The position numbers were made by a program, and so were the translations under genes. The notes under the pieces are model-generated. The model ran no database searches. It saw only the letters and a list, made by a program, of their open reading frames with translations, and was not told the DNA's origin. A stretch of DNA of 42,615 nt, taken from contig NZ_LGDE01000433.1 of NCBI RefSeq assembly GCF_001279725.1, positions 1 through 42,615 of the forward strand, given 5' to 3'. This DNA comes from Streptomyces sp. WM4235. Its GTDB lineage: Bacteria > Actinomycetota > Actinomycetes > Streptomycetales > Streptomycetaceae. Of this stretch, positions 40,146 through 42,615 are shown one piece after another; within the stretch, counting starts at the first letter, position 1, and every line of letters begins with the position of its first letter.

Positions 40146-40563
40146 ACATTCCCCCTGGAGTCGAGGCGGGCGCGGAGCCGGCGGCCCGGCGCCCCTTCAT
40201 GATCCCCGGCGGGCCGACCGAAGGCCACCCCTCGACGCACCCCGGAACGCCGTGTCACGCCGCCGAATGGCCGGTTCGCCGACGCGACGGGCGGGGCTCG
40301 GGGTGGTCGTGCAGAACGGCTGGGTGACGCAGACCCCCTCGAACACGGCCCACACCGTCGCCGAGCGGATCGCGACCGCCGTCGCCCCCGCGCACCCCCT
40401 GGAGCGGTGACCTCTCGGAAGTGACCGCCGGGTACGGTCCACGGCAGGGCGTCGGCGCGCCACCATGGAACGGCGGGGCCCATCCGTCGGCGGACCACCG
40501 ACCGGTCCACCACCATGAGTGAGCTATGTTTGATCAAGAGTGACATGAGAAGGAGGCCCGCCG
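40146..40563. other. 418-bp divergent spacer with a short coding-like frame
   Basis: This lies between the acyl-CoA synthetase (minus) and the RpiR-type regulator (plus). It holds the short frame at 40267-40410, and near the regulator an AT-richer stretch (40514-40547) with the palindrome TTGATCAA at 40530-40537, a possible operator. Nothing else was seen. Confidence 0.5.
40267..40410 (+). CDS. Possible small gene or gene remnant (47 codons)
   Basis: A short plus-strand frame whose third codon positions are nearly all G or C, the codon bias of real genes here, while the sequence upstream in the same frame loses that bias. The peptide reads VVVQNGWVTQTPSNTAHTVA followed by ERIATAVAPAHPLER, which looks like the end of a folded protein. 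No ribosome-binding site lies before the ATG at 40267. It may be a decayed gene's 3' end or a small protein. I do not recognise a family. Confidence 0.3.
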   Translation: MAGSPTRRAGLGVVVQNGWVTQTPSNTAHTVAERIATAVAPAHPLER

Positions 40564-41481
40564 GTGTCATCGGGGCAGCAGGCACGCGCACAGGCGGCCG
40601 CGATCACGCCGAGCGGACAGCCCTCGGACCACGAGCGCGTCCCCGGCGAGCGGGTGCGCGCGCTCTTCGACGGGCGCCGGCTCTCCCCCGGCCAGCGACG
40701 GATCGCCCAGTACCTGATCGACCACCTGACCGAGGCCGCGTTCCTGTCCATCACCGAACTGGCGGAACGCGTCGGCGTCAGCCAGCCGTCCGTGACCCGA
40801 TTCGCGACCTCCCTGGGGTACAGCGGATATCCGGCGCTGCGGGACATCCTCCAGCCGATCGCGCTGAGCGCGGTCGCCGGCTTCCCCGAGAGCCGCGAGC
40901 AGATAAGACAGAACGAACTGCAGGCCGCCGTGGACGCGGAGATCGAGAACCTGGAGAACGTGCGGCGCCTGCTCGCCGACACCGATCAGGTGCTGACCAT
41001 CGGCCGCGATCTGGCCCTCTCGGTCCCCCTGACGGTCCTCGGCCTGCGGATCTCGGTGTCCCTGGCGGAGTACTTCGCGTACGCGGCCCGGCGGATCCAC
41101 CCCGACGTCCGGCTGGTGACCGGCGGCGGCAGCGTCGCCTACGACGCGCTGCTCCAGTCCCGGGCCGCCGGTGGGACGTGGGTGCTGGCCTTCGCCATGC
41201 CCCGGCACGCCAAGGAGACCCTCGCCGCGATGCGAGCGGCCCGCAGTGCCGGACTGCGCATCGCGCTGATCACCGATCCGACGCTGGGGCCCCTGGTGGA
41301 CGAGGCCGACGTGGCGCTGACCGCCGCCACCGGGTCACGGCTCGTGTTCGACTCGTACGCGGCGCCGAACGTCCTGTCCGCGGCGCTGTTGCAGGCCATG
41401 GCGGATGCGGATCCCGAGCGGACACAGGCCCGCCTCGAAGGGTACGAGCAGGTCGCCGACCTGCACGGATTCTTTCTCTAG
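40564..41481 (+). CDS. MurR/RpiR family transcriptional regulator
   Basis: A 305-residue regulator. The N-terminal RpiR helix-turn-helix (about 30-105) reads LSPGQRRIAQYLIDHLTEAA followed by FLSITELAERVGVSQPSVTR and FATSLGYSGYPALRD. The C-terminal SIS domain (about 125-280) has DQVLTIGRDLALSVPLTVLG, VTGGGSVAYDALLQS and LAFAMPRHAKETLAAMRAAR, then LRIALITDPTLGPLVDEADV; it normally binds a phosphosugar or related ligand. GAAGGAGG lies 7 nt before the GTG start. It is divergent from the acyl-CoA synthetase; whether it controls that gene is uncertain. Confidence 0.93.
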   Translation: MSSGQQARAQAAAITPSGQPSDHERVPGERVRALFDGRRLSPGQRRIAQYLIDHLTEAAFLSITELAERVGVSQPSVTRFATSLGYSGYPALRDILQPIALSAVAGFPESREQIRQNELQAAVDAEIENLENVRRLLADTDQVLTIGRDLALSVPLTVLGLRISVSLAEYFAYAARRIHPDVRLVTGGGSVAYDALLQSRAAGGTWVLAFAMPRHAKETLAAMRAARSAGLRIALITDPTLGPLVDEADVALTAATGSRLVFDSYAAPNVLSAALLQAMADADPERTQARLEGYEQVADLHGFFL

Positions 41482-41796
41482 CCCCACCCCGGAACGGCAT
41501 ACCCCGGGGCGCCCACATACCCTCGGGGCGCATGTAATTTTTCATACGCTTGCTTACTCAACGGTATATATGTTTACTGAGGCGCGGCCGGGATCCACCA
41601 GATGCCAAGGAGGGCGTCCCCACGCCGTCCCAGAAAGAACACTCAGCCGCGCGCGCTGCCTCCTCAGTCCGCTTCCGAGTGTTCGATCCGGGCTTTCGGA
41701 TCCCGAAGACCGCCATGGCGGCCTCGATCAACCCCTGGGTCGAGGCCGCCCAGCAACCTCTCGATCAGAGTTCGACACCACTCGGAAGCGACGAGA
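41482..41796. other. 315-bp AT-rich upstream region
   Basis: This separates the RpiR-type gene from the hypothetical gene. A near-perfect direct repeat (CATACCCCGGGGCGC at 41498-41512; CATACCCTCGGGGCGC at 41516-41531) follows the RpiR stop. Then comes a strikingly AT-rich island (41531-41580) with TATATA at 41565-41570 and TTACTCA/TTACTGA repeats at 41554 and 41573, a probable promoter. The stretch 41667-41760 has some coding-like bias in one frame but no clear start. Confidence 0.5.
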
Positions 41797-42186
41797 ATGC
41801 CTCAATTGGCCTCCACCGCCCTCAGCCCGGACTGGCCCTGTCAGGTCAAGGCCCCCGGGAGCCACGACTGGGAACGCACCGCGACGCGCTGGCTGCGCGA
41901 CCTGCTCCCGGCCCGGTACGCGGGTTACTCGACGCTGACACGTCATCCGGTACTCCTCACCCGGCACGCCCAGCTCCAGCTCCAGCACGAGATGCGCGCG
42001 GTGCGGGTGGCGCTCGAGACGAGTCGCGCCGAACTGCCCGCGATGGGTGTGGCGGAGTCCGTCATCGAGAACACGATCCGGATGTACGCCGTCGAGCTCG
42101 AACAGTTGGGCCGCCTCGCCCGCGGGGTCCGCCTCATCACCGACGCCCTCGTCGTGAGCGGCGGCGCGGGATCGCGCAGGCGATAG
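41797..42186 (+). CDS. Hypothetical protein
   Basis: A 129-residue protein of unknown function with normal Streptomyces codon bias. It is rich in Arg, Leu and Ala and probably mostly helical: DWERTATRWLRDLLPARYAG, then LLTRHAQLQLQHEMRAVRVA, then VIENTIRMYAVELEQLGRLA. It has one cysteine, no signal peptide and no membrane helix. The ATG at 41797 was chosen because the sequence becomes protein-like there and GGAAG lies 8 nt upstream; the in-frame region back to 41602 is Arg/Pro-rich shadow. The helices could form a coiled-coil or four-helix bundle (inference). Confidence 0.65.
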   Translation: MPQLASTALSPDWPCQVKAPGSHDWERTATRWLRDLLPARYAGYSTLTRHPVLLTRHAQLQLQHEMRAVRVALETSRAELPAMGVAESVIENTIRMYAVELEQLGRLARGVRLITDALVVSGGAGSRRR

Positions 42187-42615
42187 CCGCCGAGGGGCGC
42201 GCGCTCCGGCGGATCGGGGCGGGCCCGGAGGCCCCCGGATCCGGCTGAGGGCCGGCCTGGCGCCCCCCTGCGGGCGCATCCGCCGGCCGCGCCCGTACGC
42301 GAGCGAGCCGTCCCGAGAGCCGGGTGTCTCACGGCGGACCGCACTCCGGCAGGACCGTCACGTGATCACGGCCGTGGTGGACGAGCCTGGACCACGCCAA
42401 TCGTGCGCCGGCTCGGGCTCGTTGTGTGCCTGACGGACCCCGCCGTACCCGACGCCGACGGGCCCGGCGCGCACGCCCCGGTGAAGGGCGCCCCCTCGTG
42501 TACCGGTCGGGTCGCGTGGACCCGACCCGGCGGCCGAAGCGGGGCGAGGCCGAAACCCTCGGCGCCCGCGCCGACGTCCCCCGCCGGCATCGTCGCGCCA
42601 CACGACGCGCACACC
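42187..42615. other. 429-bp end of window without a supported gene
   Basis: No frame here has clear motifs. A minus-strand frame from the window edge to 42366 (starting CASCGATMPAGD, with about five-sixths of third positions G or C) might be the end of a gene that begins outside the window. The bias is too weak to call. Confidence 0.35.

Noticed and set aside
42358..42612. Minus-strand frames at the window edge
   Set aside because: Two overlapping frames have similar, modest third-position bias and neither has a recognisable motif, so no gene is called.

Overview
The window is high-GC actinomycete DNA and almost certainly comes from a Streptomyces or close relative. Evidence: coding third positions are nearly all G or C, GTG starts are common, TTA codons are very rare, several genes have a TANNNT hexamer 6-7 nt before the start codon (leaderless mRNAs), and many families typical of Streptomyces are present (DUF1206, DUF4360, CE1758/CE1759 flavin pair, PAS-GAF-SpoIIE phosphatase, two P450s, XRE-cupin, HK/ABC/RR sets). 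No rRNA, tRNA, CRISPR, transposase or prophage gene was seen. It reads as ordinary chromosome with a loose mix of enzymes, transporters and local regulators, not one large biosynthetic cluster.

Layout. 1-4.4 kb: aldo/keto reductase divergent from a TetR regulator across a long inverted repeat, a secreted L,D-transpeptidase, and two membrane proteins meeting tail to tail. 4.4-7.3 kb: an EF-G-like GTPase gene split by a one-base frameshift, preceded by 22-bp tandem repeats and followed by a perfect terminator hairpin and two minisatellites (15-bp and 13-bp units). 7.3-16.3 kb: methyltransferase, trypsin-like protease, putative lipoprotein, DUF1206/SRPBCC operon, GNAT acetyltransferase, cytochrome P450, prolyl oligopeptidase and DUF4360 protein. 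16.5-20.9 kb: FAD monooxygenase divergent from its probable TetR repressor over two abutting GTGAAC-N3-GTTCAC operators, then a luciferase-like monooxygenase translationally coupled to an FMN reductase. 20.9-28.1 kb: PAS-PAS-GAF-SpoIIE phosphatase, second P450, small membrane protein, RNase HI with a Cys/His tail, SDR oxidoreductase, second methyltransferase and a small secreted protein.

28.1-31.3 kb: an XRE-cupin regulator divergent from an operon of an arylsulfotransferase-like beta-propeller protein and an NCS2/NAT nucleobase permease. 31.4-35.6 kb: a two-component system whose kinase and response regulator genes flank an ABC exporter on the opposite strand; the kinase carries an unusual C-terminal membrane anchor plus a small Cys-paired extracytoplasmic module. 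35.8-42.6 kb: Sua5/YrdC-like protein, NTF2-like protein divergent from PadR, SGNH hydrolase, acyl-CoA synthetase, RpiR-type regulator and a conserved-looking hypothetical gene.

Most of the regulation visible here is local: four regulator genes (TetR x2, XRE-cupin, PadR) are divergent from their likely targets with inverted or direct repeats between. Three genes carry a TTA codon (membrane protein at 2855, P450 at 12126, DUF4360 protein at 15623), which predicts dependence on the developmental tRNA bldA. The best candidates for undescribed biology are the permease/arylsulfotransferase/XRE-cupin unit, the kinase with a secreted C-terminal module around an ABC exporter, and the repeats and frameshift around the EF-G-like gene. 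All functional calls come from reading motifs by eye; no database search was possible.
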